A DNA stretch of 12,886 bases from an uncultured Collinsella sp. (lineage in GTDB: Bacteria; Actinomycetota; Coriobacteriia; Coriobacteriales; Coriobacteriaceae), in assembly GCA_900752425.1 (NCBI GenBank), contig CAADVE010000091.1:1-12886 (forward strand), written 5' to 3'. The position numbers were made by a program, and so were the translations under genes. The notes below the pieces were generated by a model. It was not told the origin of the DNA, made no database searches, and saw nothing but the letters and a program-made list of their open reading frames with translations. Shown here piece by piece: positions 1-6,457 of the stretch (position 1 is its first letter; the number at the start of each line of letters is the position of its first letter).

Positions 1-416
1 CGTTGCCGGCCGGCGGCCGCATCCCGCCCGCGGCGGCGCAGCTCACGGCAAAGCTCGACGTCAAGCCCGAGCTCTCCTACGACCTGGCCGGCTCGCTGTC
101 GCTGATCGGCGTCAACCGCGGCCGCAAGAAGGCGCTCAAGTCCATCCTCAAGTCGTTCCGCGAGAACTACGTGCCCGATCGCACCATGCCCATCGCCATC
201 ATGACGGCCGATGCCGAAAAGGATGGTGACTGGCTCGAAGCCGCCATCCGCAAGGAGGAGGGTTGCGCCGACGTCACGATCATTCGCGGCTCCGTGGGTC
301 CCACCATCGGCTCGCACGTGGGCCCCGGCATGGTGGGCTGCGCGTTTTGGGGTAAGAACCGCGCCGACAAGGCGTCGCTTTCCGACCGTATCGCCCGCCG
401 CGTGCGCGGTCAGTAG
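1..416 (+). CDS. DegV family protein, C-terminal half (5' partial)
   Basis: The reading frame is already open at the window edge, so only about the last 138 residues are present; DegV proteins are usually near 280 residues. DegV-family proteins bind a fatty acid in a cleft between two domains, and some act as the fatty-acid-binding partner of bacterial fatty acid kinase. Visible family signatures are the GGRI segment just inside the window (the usual KKGGRI turn), the following stretch ending in KPEL, a basic RGRKKALKSI helix, and the C-terminal GSHVGPGMVGCAFWG motif. The gene stops with TAG and is followed by 98 nt with no obvious terminator. The first TTG in the window is simply an internal leucine codon. 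The family call is firm; the bound lipid and physiological role cannot be read from the sequence. Confidence 0.88.
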   Translation, partial: LPAGGRIPPAAAQLTAKLDVKPELSYDLAGSLSLIGVNRGRKKALKSILKSFRENYVPDRTMPIAIMTADAEKDGDWLEAAIRKEEGCADVTIIRGSVGPTIGSHVGPGMVGCAFWGKNRADKASLSDRIARRVRGQ

Positions 417-500
417 GCAAGCGCTGCGTCCGTAATCGCCCTCGACTCACAGCCCAAACGCTGGCACCGAGTATTCAACCTGGTAACAACACCCAACCCA

Positions 501-510
501 AAAGGAAAGG
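501..510 (+). promoter_or_regulatory. Ribosome binding site of the oxidoreductase gene
   Basis: The purine run AAAGGAAAGG ends four bases before the ATG at 515 and supports that start. No convincing -35/-10 pair is visible in the 98-nt gap after degV, so the promoter of this operon is unresolved. Confidence 0.6.
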
Positions 511-514
511 TTTC

Positions 515-1594
515 ATGGCAAACAAGCTCTCCGTCGCATTCATCGGCACCGGAATCATGGGTGCCCCCATCGCCGGCCACATTCTGGACGCCGGCTATCC
601 CGTCACGGTCAACAACCGCACCAAGTCCAAGGCGGCGGCGCTTATCGAGCGCGGCGCCGTCTGGGCAGATACGCCGGCCGATGCCGCGGCGAACGCCGAT
701 GTCGTCTTTACCATGGTGGGCTATCCCTCCGAGGTCGAGGAACTCTACCTGGCGGGCGACGGCCTGCTCGCGTGCACTAAGCCCGGCGCGGTCTTGATCG
801 ACCTCACCACGAGCTCGCCCGAGCTTGCCCGTGACATTGCCGAGGCCGCCCAGGTTTCTGGTCGCATGGCGTTTGACTGCCCCGTCACCGGCGGCGAGTC
901 GGGCGCTATCGCCGGTACGCTCACGGCTATCGTGGGCGCTACCGAGAACGACATCGCGCCGGTCCGCGACATCCTTGCCACCTTTGCGGCCAACATCTGC
1001 TGCTTCGACGGCGCCGGCAAGGGCCAGGCTGCCAAGCTCGCCAACCAGGTGTCGCTGGGCGCCTGCATGGTCGGCATGGCAGACGCCATGGAATTTGCCG
1101 AGCTGAGCAGCCTTGACCTGGAGAAGACCCGCCAGATGATCCTGGGCGGTACCGGCAAGTCCGGCGCCATGGAGAGTCTGGCGCCCAAGGCGCTCGACGG
1201 CGATTACAAGCCCGGCTTTATGGTCGAGCACTTCATCAAGGCCCGGCGCTTGGCGCTCGCCTATGCCGACGACCGCGAGCTTGCGCTGCCCGGCGCCGAC
1301 GTGGCCTTTACGCTCTACGACATGCTCGATGCCATCGGTGGCGCCAAGCTGGGCACCCAGGCCATCACGGTGCTCTACAAGGAGGAGGCCGACGCCATCG
1401 CCGCCGGTCTTGACTGGTCGCAGTATCGTCCCGAGGAGCATGGTGCTCACGAGGAAGGCTGCGGTTGCGGCGAACATGGCGAGGACCACGAGTGCGGTTG
1501 TGGCCACCACCATGGCGAGGACCACGAGTGCTGCGGCGGCCACGGCCATGACGACGGCCACGAGTGCTGCTGCGGCCACCATCACGGGGAGTAG
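515..1594 (+). CDS. NAD(P)-dependent oxidoreductase, 3-hydroxyisobutyrate dehydrogenase family, with His/Cys-rich tail
   Basis: This is a beta-hydroxyacid dehydrogenase of 359 residues. The Rossmann fold opens with IGTGIMG (10-16). The substrate loop is DCPVTGGESG (121-130), and the GKGQAAKLANQ motif carries the likely catalytic Lys174 and Asn177. A later IKARRLAL segment (Lys242) matches the family's KDLxLAL region. Members reduce or oxidise small hydroxy acids or semialdehydes (3-hydroxyisobutyrate, tartronate semialdehyde, 4-hydroxybutyrate); the substrate here is not predictable. Family members usually end near residue 295-300. This one continues with about 50 residues (309-359) holding 14 His and 9 Cys, including three 12-residue repeats of the form HGEDHEC plus five residues. 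That tail looks like a metal-binding appendage. The next gene starts only 5 nt downstream, so the two are almost certainly co-transcribed. Confidence 0.88.
   Translation: MANKLSVAFIGTGIMGAPIAGHILDAGYPVTVNNRTKSKAAALIERGAVWADTPADAAANADVVFTMVGYPSEVEELYLAGDGLLACTKPGAVLIDLTTSSPELARDIAEAAQVSGRMAFDCPVTGGESGAIAGTLTAIVGATENDIAPVRDILATFAANICCFDGAGKGQAAKLANQVSLGACMVGMADAMEFAELSSLDLEKTRQMILGGTGKSGAMESLAPKALDGDYKPGFMVEHFIKARRLALAYADDRELALPGADVAFTLYDMLDAIGGAKLGTQAITVLYKEEADAIAAGLDWSQYRPEEHGAHEEGCGCGEHGEDHECGCGHHHGEDHECCGGHGHDDGHECCCGHHHGE
1475..1591 (+). repeat. In-frame 36-bp tandem repeats encoding a His/Cys-rich tail
   Basis: Three consecutive 36-bp units (1475-1510, 1511-1546, 1547-1582) and a short fourth fragment encode residues 321-359 of the oxidoreductase. 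Each unit begins CATG and encodes His, an acidic/Gly stretch, His-Glu-Cys, then Cys/Gly and His/Gly. The second and third units have diverged at several codons but keep nearly all His and Cys, which suggests selection on the protein. A looser fourth copy lies just upstream (residues 309-320). Confidence 0.85.
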
Positions 1595-1599
1595 CGCCC

Positions 1600-2028
1600 A
1601 TGAGCTGGACGTTCGTGGTGCTTGCGCTGGTGCTCTTTCTCTTTGCGATCTACATCGGCTTTTTGTGCGGCCAGTGGGCGTGCGAAAAGCGCGTCATCAC
1701 CAAGCGTGACTACTGGATTGCCAACTTTGCGGGAGCGGCGGCAGTCATCCTGCTGACCTGGGTGTTCTCGCTGTTCCCGCTGGTGCAGTTTGCGCCGATC
1801 GGCTGGCTCGGCGGCTTTATCGCCGGCCTTAAAATGAGCTTTGGCGAATCCGTCGGCCCGTGGCGCAAGCACGACGAGGTCTTTAACGTCAACAAGGCTC
1901 ACCGCGCCGCCGCCGACGCGGGCGACGCCGAGGAGCGCCGCCGCGCGCGTCGCAATGGCGCGGCCGACCGACAGCTCATCTCGGTCACCGATGACAGCAA
2001 AGGTGCTGGCAAGCACGCTAAGAAATAG
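1600..2028 (+). CDS. Small membrane protein of unknown function
   Basis: I do not recognise a named family. The ATG at 1600 is chosen because GGGGAG (1586-1591), overlapping the end of the oxidoreductase gene, sits 8 nt upstream; an earlier in-frame start would lie inside that gene's repeats. The 142-residue product has a hydrophobic segment at about residues 3-24 and a second at about 40-60. A moderately hydrophobic, glycine-rich stretch (62-80) may dip into or cross the membrane. From about residue 85 the protein is hydrophilic, with an Ala/Arg/Glu-rich helix (about 100-123) and a Lys-rich end, as expected for a cytoplasmic tail. The next gene follows after 15 nt. Its place between an oxidoreductase and a HEAT-like gene gives no clear functional hint. 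Confidence 0.75.
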   Translation: MSWTFVVLALVLFLFAIYIGFLCGQWACEKRVITKRDYWIANFAGAAAVILLTWVFSLFPLVQFAPIGWLGGFIAGLKMSFGESVGPWRKHDEVFNVNKAHRAAADAGDAEERRRARRNGAADRQLISVTDDSKGAGKHAKK

Positions 2029-2043
2029 TAAAAAGAGGTAACT

Positions 2044-2742
2044 ATGGCAGAAAACAAAGACGAACAGCTCACCGACGAGGAGCTGGCACAGCTCCAGCTG
2101 GCAGAGGAGAACGAGAACGCCGTCGACCGCCTGGTCAAGGAGCTCGGCTGCCCCACGCGCCGTATCCGCCAGTTTGCCGCCCGCGTGCTGCACCTGCTTG
2201 CCGAGCGCGATCCGCAGCGCGTCGTGCCCTGTGTGCCCGCGCTGATCGAGGCGCTCGATCGCCCCGAGGCTCAGACCCGCTGGGAGGCCCTCGATGCCCT
2301 GACGGCGCTCGCCACCACTTGCCCCGAGCAGCTGGGCGATGCCTTTGAGGGCGCCGAGACCGCGCTGTTCGACGAGATTTCCTCCACGCTGCGCTATGCC
2401 GCCTTCCGCCTGCTGTGCGTGTGGGGCGCCACGAGCGTCGAGCGTTCGCGCGAGGCTTGGCCCATCCTGGACGAGGCCATCCAGTGCTACCACGGCGACC
2501 TTGAGTATCGCGATATGCTCGGTTGCCTGTACGAGTTTGGCCAGGGCGAGATCGACGCCGAGGTCGCCGAGAAGCTTGCGCTGCGCCTTAAGTTCGACGC
2601 CGAGAACGGCAAGGGCAGCTATCTCAAGGCCCGTTCGAGCGAGATTTGCGAAATGCTTGTTAAACGTTTTGGCCTGGATCTCTCCAAAAAGAAGAAGCGT
2701 GCTAGCGTTAAAAAATCTGACGACGCCGAAGACGAGGAGTAA
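2044..2742 (+). CDS. HEAT-repeat-like protein
   Basis: A 232-residue soluble protein made largely of amphipathic helices. After an acidic N-terminus (about 1-25), a segment with the pattern VDRLVKELG...IRQFAARVLHLLAE...VPALIEALDRPEAQTRWEALDALTAL resembles two or three consecutive HEAT/armadillo-type helical hairpins (about 28-95). More helices follow up to about 210, and the end is Lys-rich then acidic. Such solenoids are scaffolds that bind partner proteins; no catalytic motif is visible. RBS GAGGT (2035-2039) lies 4 nt before the ATG. The isocitrate dehydrogenase gene starts 6 nt after the stop, and its Shine-Dalgarno GAGGAG lies inside this gene's last codons, so translation may be coupled. 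A HEAT assignment is likely but the repeats are degenerate; the function is unknown. Confidence 0.78.
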   Translation: MAENKDEQLTDEELAQLQLAEENENAVDRLVKELGCPTRRIRQFAARVLHLLAERDPQRVVPCVPALIEALDRPEAQTRWEALDALTALATTCPEQLGDAFEGAETALFDEISSTLRYAAFRLLCVWGATSVERSREAWPILDEAIQCYHGDLEYRDMLGCLYEFGQGEIDAEVAEKLALRLKFDAENGKGSYLKARSSEICEMLVKRFGLDLSKKKKRASVKKSDDAEDEE

Positions 2743-2748
2743 CAGATT

Positions 2749-3834
2749 ATGGCGCACGATGTAGTCCTGATTCCCGGTGACGGTATCGGTCCCGAGATTA
2801 CGCAGGCCATGCGCCGCGTGGTCGAGGCCACCGGTGTCCAGATCAACTGGAACGTCCAGGAGGCAGGTGCCGGCGTCATGGACGAGTTTGGCACGCCGCT
2901 GCCCCAGCACGTGCTCGATGCGGTCGCCGAGACCAAGGTTGCCATCAAGGGCCCCATCACCACGCCGGTCGGCACGGGTTTCCGCAGCGTTAACGTGGCC
3001 CTGCGCAAGCACTTCGACCTGTACGCCTGCGTGCGCCCCTGCCTGTCGCAGCCGGGCGACGGCTCGCGCTTCCGCGACGTCGACCTGGTCATCGTGCGTG
3101 AGAACACCGAGGACCTCTACGCCGGGATCGAGTTCGATGAGGGCGCTGCCGAGGTCGAGGAGCTCTCACAGCTTGTCGAGCGCTCGGGTCAGAAGACCTT
3201 CGCCGCCGATTCCGCCATCTCAATTAAGCCCATCTCCATCGCCAAGAGCCGCCGCATTGTGGAGTACGCCTTTGAGTACGCCCGCCGCTGCGGCCGTAAA
3301 AAGGTGACGGCCGTGCACAAGGCCAACATTATGAAGGCGACCGATGGCCTGTTCCTGCGCGTTGCGCGCGAGGTGGCCGCCAACTATCCCGATATTGAGT
3401 TCAACGACAAGATCGTCGACGCCACCTGCATGGGCCTGGTCCAGAACCCCAACGACTTCGATGTCCTGGTGCTGCCCAACCTGTACGGCGATATCGTCAG
3501 CGACCTGTGCGCCGGCCTGGTAGGTGGCCTGGGTATGGCCCCCGGCTCCAACATCGGTGCCGACTGCGCCATCTTCGAGGCAACGCATGGCTCCGCGCCC
3601 GATATCGCTGGCCAGGATATCGCCAACCCCACGGCCGAGATTCTGTCTGCGGCTATGATGCTCGATCATCTGGGCGAGAACGATGCGGCCAATCGTATCC
3701 GCGCCGCCGTGTCCGCCACGCTCGACGAGGGTAAGCAGGCTACCGGCGACGTGCGTCGTGCCCAGACCGGCTCCGTCGAGGGCGCCGTGGGCACGCAGGC
3801 CTTTGCCGATGCCGTTATCGCGCACCTGGCCTAA
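2749..3834 (+). CDS. Isocitrate dehydrogenase, NAD-type (isocitrate/isopropylmalate dehydrogenase family)
   Basis: This decarboxylating beta-hydroxyacid dehydrogenase of 361 residues most likely converts isocitrate to 2-oxoglutarate. The N-terminus has the family motif IPGDGIGPEI (8-17). Isocitrate-binding features are RSVNVALRK (79-87, with Ser80), Arg96 and Arg117. The block RENTEDLYAGIE (117-128) is typical of isocitrate rather than isopropylmalate dehydrogenases. Lys191 (in VHKANIMK) and the aspartates 223, 247 and 251 (LYGDIVSDL) match the catalytic lysine and metal ligands. At the cofactor site HGSAPDIAGQDIANP, the Asp285-Ile286 pair is what NAD-dependent members carry where NADP enzymes have Lys-Tyr. 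The likely role is supplying 2-oxoglutarate for glutamate synthesis. Homoisocitrate or tartrate dehydrogenase activity cannot be excluded from sequence alone. It is the last gene of its cluster. Confidence 0.9.
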   Translation: MAHDVVLIPGDGIGPEITQAMRRVVEATGVQINWNVQEAGAGVMDEFGTPLPQHVLDAVAETKVAIKGPITTPVGTGFRSVNVALRKHFDLYACVRPCLSQPGDGSRFRDVDLVIVRENTEDLYAGIEFDEGAAEVEELSQLVERSGQKTFAADSAISIKPISIAKSRRIVEYAFEYARRCGRKKVTAVHKANIMKATDGLFLRVAREVAANYPDIEFNDKIVDATCMGLVQNPNDFDVLVLPNLYGDIVSDLCAGLVGGLGMAPGSNIGADCAIFEATHGSAPDIAGQDIANPTAEILSAAMMLDHLGENDAANRIRAAVSATLDEGKQATGDVRRAQTGSVEGAVGTQAFADAVIAHLA

Positions 3835-3893
3835 GACATGCAGGCTGCAAACGCCTAAATAGTACTTAAGTGTTTGCGTATAACCTAAGAATC

Positions 3894-3922
3894 AATACGC
3901 CCGGCACTCTGTCGGGCGTATT
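3894..3922 (+). terminator. Hairpin after isocitrate dehydrogenase, probable terminator
   Basis: AATACGCCCG (3894-3903) and CGGGCGTATT (3913-3922) form a perfect 10-bp stem with a 9-nt loop, 60 nt after the isocitrate dehydrogenase stop. The following T-run is poor (TTCTATT), so termination may be partial, and the hairpin could instead lie in the leader of the next gene. A TATAAC hexamer at 3879-3884, just upstream, is a weak -10 candidate for that alternative. Confidence 0.65.
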
Positions 3923-3946
3923 CTATTGAAGACTATGTTTCCTAAC

Positions 3947-3952
3947 AAGGAG
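3947..3952 (+). promoter_or_regulatory. Ribosome binding site AAGGAG
   Basis: AAGGAG lies 8 nt before the ATG at 3961 and fixes the start of the membrane-anchored protein gene. Confidence 0.7.
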
Positions 3953-3960
3953 TAACTGAT

Positions 3961-5055
3961 ATGGGTCTGATTCAAAAGAAGGACGAGAAGGACGAGATCG
4001 ACGGCATCCAGATCATCGAGCGCGGCGAAGGCCCCGACGGTGACGAGGACGAGAAGATCGATCTGGTCGCCGGTACGTCTGCCGAGCACATTGCCGCCGG
4101 CACGACGGCCGAGGAGGAGGACGCCCGACTGGAGGCTCAGATTGCCGCGGATGCCGCTGACGAGAATCTGATGCCCGAGGCCCAGGATGAGGACGACGAT
4201 ATTCTGGGTTCCGATGAAGACGACCGCGCATCCAAGCACAAGAAGACGATGATTGCCGCCTTCGTGGTTGCAGTCGTGATCGCTGCTGTGGTCGGCTTCT
4301 TTATCGGCAACGGTGGTTTTGGCGGCAAGGGCGTCGGCTCGGCGACCCTCACCGAGGACCAGCTCGATTCGACCGTGGCAAGCTACAGCTACAACGGCAA
4401 GAAGAGCGACATCACCGCGCGCGAGGCCATTGAGAGCCAGTACAGCCTCGACACCGTCAAGGATGGCGATGGCAACTACACCGCTCCCTCTGCCGACGTC
4501 ATCCTGTCCTACGTGCGCAACAAGATCCTGCTCGACGCTGCCGAGGACGAGGGCATCACCGTCTCTTCTAAGGAGATGAAGAAGTACGCCGAGGATTCCA
4601 TCGGCACTTCGGACTACAAGACCATGGCCACGCAGTATGGCGTGTCCAAGGACCAGGCCAAGCAGATCGTCCGTCAGTCCGCGACGCTGCAGAAGCTCTA
4701 CAAGAAGAAGGTGGGCGATAGCTCCGCAAGCATGCCGACCGCCCCGACCGAGCCTGCTGACGGCAACGAGGAGACCGCGAGCAAGGACTACGCCGATTAC
4801 ATCATCAAACTTGCCGGCGACGAGTGGGATAGCTCGAAGGGTACCTGGAAGGACGAGAACGGCACCTACGCTAAGGCCTTTGCCGACGATGCCTTTACGG
4901 CCGATAGCGCCACCTATAAGCAGGCCATGACCGCCTACTACACTGCTTACCAGCAGTACTCTTCGCATGCTTCGAGCGCCAGCTCCAAGTGGACCGAGTA
5001 TGCTAACGGCCTCTACGCCAAGGCCAACATCAGCATCTACGGCCTGTTTGCGTAA
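3961..5055 (+). CDS. Membrane-anchored protein with acidic N-terminus and SurA-N-like extracytoplasmic region
   Basis: A 364-residue protein in three parts. Residues 1-92 are strikingly acidic (many Asp/Glu, few hydrophobics) and probably disordered in the cytoplasm. A basic KHKK (92-95) precedes one hydrophobic helix (about 97-115), giving an N-in, C-out orientation. The outer part (about 125-364) has a stretch with the layout of SurA/PrsA N-terminal chaperone domains: ITAREAIES, ILSYVRNKILLDAAEDEGITVS, then a helix with SKEMKKYAEDSIG and another with VSKDQAKQIVRQSATLQKLY. No parvulin PPIase domain follows; instead there is a Ser/Thr/Pro-rich linker (about 258-275) and an aromatic-rich helical end (about 310-350). 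It may be a membrane-tethered holdase for secreted proteins. The fold resemblance is inferred from pattern only. It is a single-gene unit with terminators on both sides. Confidence 0.72.
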   Translation: MGLIQKKDEKDEIDGIQIIERGEGPDGDEDEKIDLVAGTSAEHIAAGTTAEEEDARLEAQIAADAADENLMPEAQDEDDDILGSDEDDRASKHKKTMIAAFVVAVVIAAVVGFFIGNGGFGGKGVGSATLTEDQLDSTVASYSYNGKKSDITAREAIESQYSLDTVKDGDGNYTAPSADVILSYVRNKILLDAAEDEGITVSSKEMKKYAEDSIGTSDYKTMATQYGVSKDQAKQIVRQSATLQKLYKKKVGDSSASMPTAPTEPADGNEETASKDYADYIIKLAGDEWDSSKGTWKDENGTYAKAFADDAFTADSATYKQAMTAYYTAYQQYSSHASSASSKWTEYANGLYAKANISIYGLFA

Positions 5056-5097
5056 AGAGTCGCACGGCTCATCGAGCATCTAGCCGATAGACAGCAG

Positions 5098-5136
5098 AAA
5101 GTCCGCCAGTACGGAAGTCGTTCTGGCGGACTTTTT
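5098..5136 (+). terminator. Strong intrinsic terminator
   Basis: AAAGTCCGCCAG (5098-5109) pairs perfectly with CTGGCGGACTTT (5123-5134) around a 13-nt loop and runs into a T-tract (5132-5136). It ends the + strand unit. It sits between convergent genes and could also slow - strand transcription after the XRE gene, although the - strand T-run is only three bases. Confidence 0.88.
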
Positions 5137-5169
5137 GCGTTGAGGGCGTGATTGGCGGCTTAATTATGG

Positions 5170-5409
5170 CTATTCATCTTTAAGTCCAAAAAGGTTATCG
5201 GCTTCATCGTCAGGCATATATTCCAGTACATCGCCCGGTTGGCAGTCGAGTGCCCGGCATATCGCGTCAAGAGTTGAAAAACGTATGGCAGAAACCTTGC
5301 CCGTCTTAATGCGTGACATATTGACCTGGGAGATGCCCACGCGTCCCGCAAGCTCTTTGGATGAGATCTTGCGTTCGGCGAGCATGCGGTCAAGCCGCAG
5401 AATAATCAT
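5170..5409 (-). CDS. XRE-family (Cro/CI-type) transcriptional regulator, YozG-like
   Basis: A 79-residue single-domain DNA-binding protein. A classical Cro/CI helix-turn-helix spans about residues 16-37 (ISSKELAGRVGISQVNMSRI), followed by the usual helices KVSAIRFSTLDAICRALDCQPGDVLEY. The short acidic end (PDDEADNLFG...) has no effector domain. It has the size and form of the small YozG-type regulators that accompany DUF2975 membrane proteins, as in the yoaS-yozG pair of Bacillus subtilis. The gene follows the DUF2975 gene by 9 nt, and its Shine-Dalgarno AGGGGGA (- strand) overlaps that gene's stop codon, so the two form an operon. Autoregulation is plausible. Target genes are unknown. Confidence 0.88.
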   Translation of the reverse strand: MIILRLDRMLAERKISSKELAGRVGISQVNMSRIKTGKVSAIRFSTLDAICRALDCQPGDVLEYMPDDEADNLFGLKDE

Positions 5410-5418
5410 GGATTCCCC

Positions 5419-6057
5419 CTAGAGCAACTCGTCATCTTGTTTTTGCAGGATATACCCGTAGCGGAAGATGCTGGCAATCAGGCAAATAATCAGGCCCGCA
5501 AAGAGCATGGAGGGCTCGAATAACTGGCCGGCGAACGCATCCGTAAAGCTGCCGCCAAATCCTGAGAGTATCATTCCCGTGATTACGGCACCAAGAAGCC
5601 TCACGGCAACGCCGCCGATAAGGAATAAATGTCCTACTCGACGAAGTGTCTGGTTACATTCAAGGTCAAAGGGCCTGCCTTCCTTTTCAATGTTGAAGAA
5701 AAGCCTGCGCACGCTTAGCGCGATGGTAAGCGCGAGGCATGTCATCAAGAGGCTCCCTATGGCAGTGTGACCATCGTGTGCGACGAGCATAAGTGGGGTC
5801 TGCGCATCGGTACCGACGATAGCCAGGCACGGCCCTTCGCCGCCTTGAAGTTCTACGGATTGGAGACACGACCCTTGGGAGAGGCTAGGCAATACGAGTA
5901 GAAGGTCAATCGCAATGACTGCGAGAAGTCCCAGAGCGAGCGCCACGGTGGTGCAGATTGTGGCCCATTTGCAGATGCGAGTGAGCTTCCTCAGATCGGC
6001 TATTGCCTGTTCACGGTCGATGGCTTCATTCGATTTGGATACGTTCCAGCGGATCAT
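5419..6057 (-). CDS. DUF2975 family membrane protein
   Basis: A 212-residue integral membrane protein with four hydrophobic segments at about residues 32-58, 98-116, 142-166 and 184-199. Features that fit DUF2975 are the motif LFFNIEKEGRPFDLECNQTLRRVG (split over about 119-142) between helices two and three, and the closing IFRYGYILQKQDDELL pattern. The loop between helices one and two contains two cysteines (64 and 77) that could pair outside the cell. I chose the ATG at 6057 because GGAGGAG lies directly upstream on the - strand; an in-frame TTG at 6072 overlaps that ribosome site and is unlikely. The function of the family is not established; its conserved pairing with a small XRE regulator suggests a signalling or self-regulating unit. 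Confidence 0.85.
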   Translation of the reverse strand: MIRWNVSKSNEAIDREQAIADLRKLTRICKWATICTTVALALGLLAVIAIDLLLVLPSLSQGSCLQSVELQGGEGPCLAIVGTDAQTPLMLVAHDGHTAIGSLLMTCLALTIALSVRRLFFNIEKEGRPFDLECNQTLRRVGHLFLIGGVAVRLLGAVITGMILSGFGGSFTDAFAGQLFEPSMLFAGLIICLIASIFRYGYILQKQDDELL

Positions 6058-6082
6058 AGCTCCTCCAACCAATGTCTTGGAT

Positions 6083-6094
6083 GATACTTGTATC
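6083..6094. promoter_or_regulatory. Inverted repeat GATAC-TT-GTATC, candidate XRE operator
   Basis: Five-base arms around two bases, placed at the predicted start of - strand transcription. Small XRE regulators often bind such short dyads to repress their own operon. Assigning it to this regulator is inference from position only. Confidence 0.35.
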
Positions 6095-6098
6095 TCAT

Positions 6099-6126
6099 AT
6101 CATATTTAATGATAAACGATAAACAA
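6099..6126 (-). promoter_or_regulatory. Probable promoter of the DUF2975-XRE operon
   Basis: On the - strand, TTGTTT (complement of 6121-6126) and TATGAT (complement of 6099-6104) are separated by 16 bp, a good sigma-70-type match in AT-rich DNA about 45 bp before the DUF2975 start. The near-perfect palindrome GATAC-TT-GTATC (6083-6094) would lie around the transcription start and is a candidate operator for the XRE protein. Confidence 0.55.
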
Positions 6127-6307
6127 TTACAGATTAGAGTAAGTAATGTTTGTGAGACGAATAGCGAGAGCTATGGCTCATTTTGGGTGTCGGAGTTTGG
6201 CGCGCGGGGGATGAGGACAAATGTCAAAACTTCCCTTGATCGCGCAAGCGCTCCATTGTGTTTCCCTAATTCATCTGGGAAAACGACTGCAAACGATTGC
6301 AAGTAAC

Positions 6308-6337
6308 CGGTGAACGGTCGAAAACTACCGTTCACCG
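6308..6337. repeat. Perfect 11-bp inverted repeat CGGTGAACGGT / ACCGTTCACCG
   Basis: CGGTGAACGGT (6308-6318) and its exact reverse complement (6327-6337) are separated by 8 nt. Each arm itself contains two CGGT words. No T-run follows, so this looks like a protein-binding dyad, or a pair of sites, rather than a terminator. It lies about 300 bp upstream of the proposed PTS promoter and shares the ACCG/CGGT words with the palindromes at 6492-6558. Confidence 0.55.
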
Positions 6338-6347
6338 ATAATCTCAA

Positions 6348-6364
6348 AACTGGTTCTAACTGGT
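6348..6364. repeat. 10-bp-spaced direct repeat of AACTGGT
   Basis: AACTGGT occurs at 6348-6354 and again at 6358-6364, one helical turn apart. The word matches the half-site of the GntR-type operator near agaS (AACTGGTTACTACCAG), so this may be a weaker or auxiliary binding place for the same regulator. Confidence 0.4.
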
Positions 6365-6457
6365 ATTAAGTCAAAAAGACCAATTCACATATCTTCACAA
6401 TGACCTGCAATTTTTCTACACGCTATTTTTAGCCGCCCTGCGTTGTTTAGACACAGG

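Noticed and set aside
1475..1591. 36-bp repeats considered as a CRISPR array
   Set aside because: The units are directly adjacent without spacers, in frame, and encode the protein tail of the oxidoreductase.
1564..1599. Upstream in-frame start for the small membrane protein
   Set aside because: It lies inside the repeat tail of the preceding gene, whereas the ATG at 1600 has a well-placed ribosome site and starts the hydrophobic helix at once.
410..3012. Long open frames on the - strand opposite the oxidoreductase, HEAT-like and isocitrate dehydrogenase genes
   Set aside because: They lie antisense to genes with clear family motifs, have low-complexity Ala/Val/Gly/Arg products and arise from high-GC codon bias.
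6058..6072. Upstream TTG start for the DUF2975 gene
   Set aside because: It would place the GGAGGAG ribosome site inside the coding sequence; the ATG at 6057 follows that site directly.
6088..6306. Possible 72-residue + strand gene in the intergenic region
   Set aside because: No ribosome binding site, no recognisable protein pattern, and it overlaps the probable - strand promoter.
6308..6337. 11-bp inverted repeat considered as a transcription terminator
   Set aside because: No T-run on either strand, and it lies far from any gene end between divergent units.
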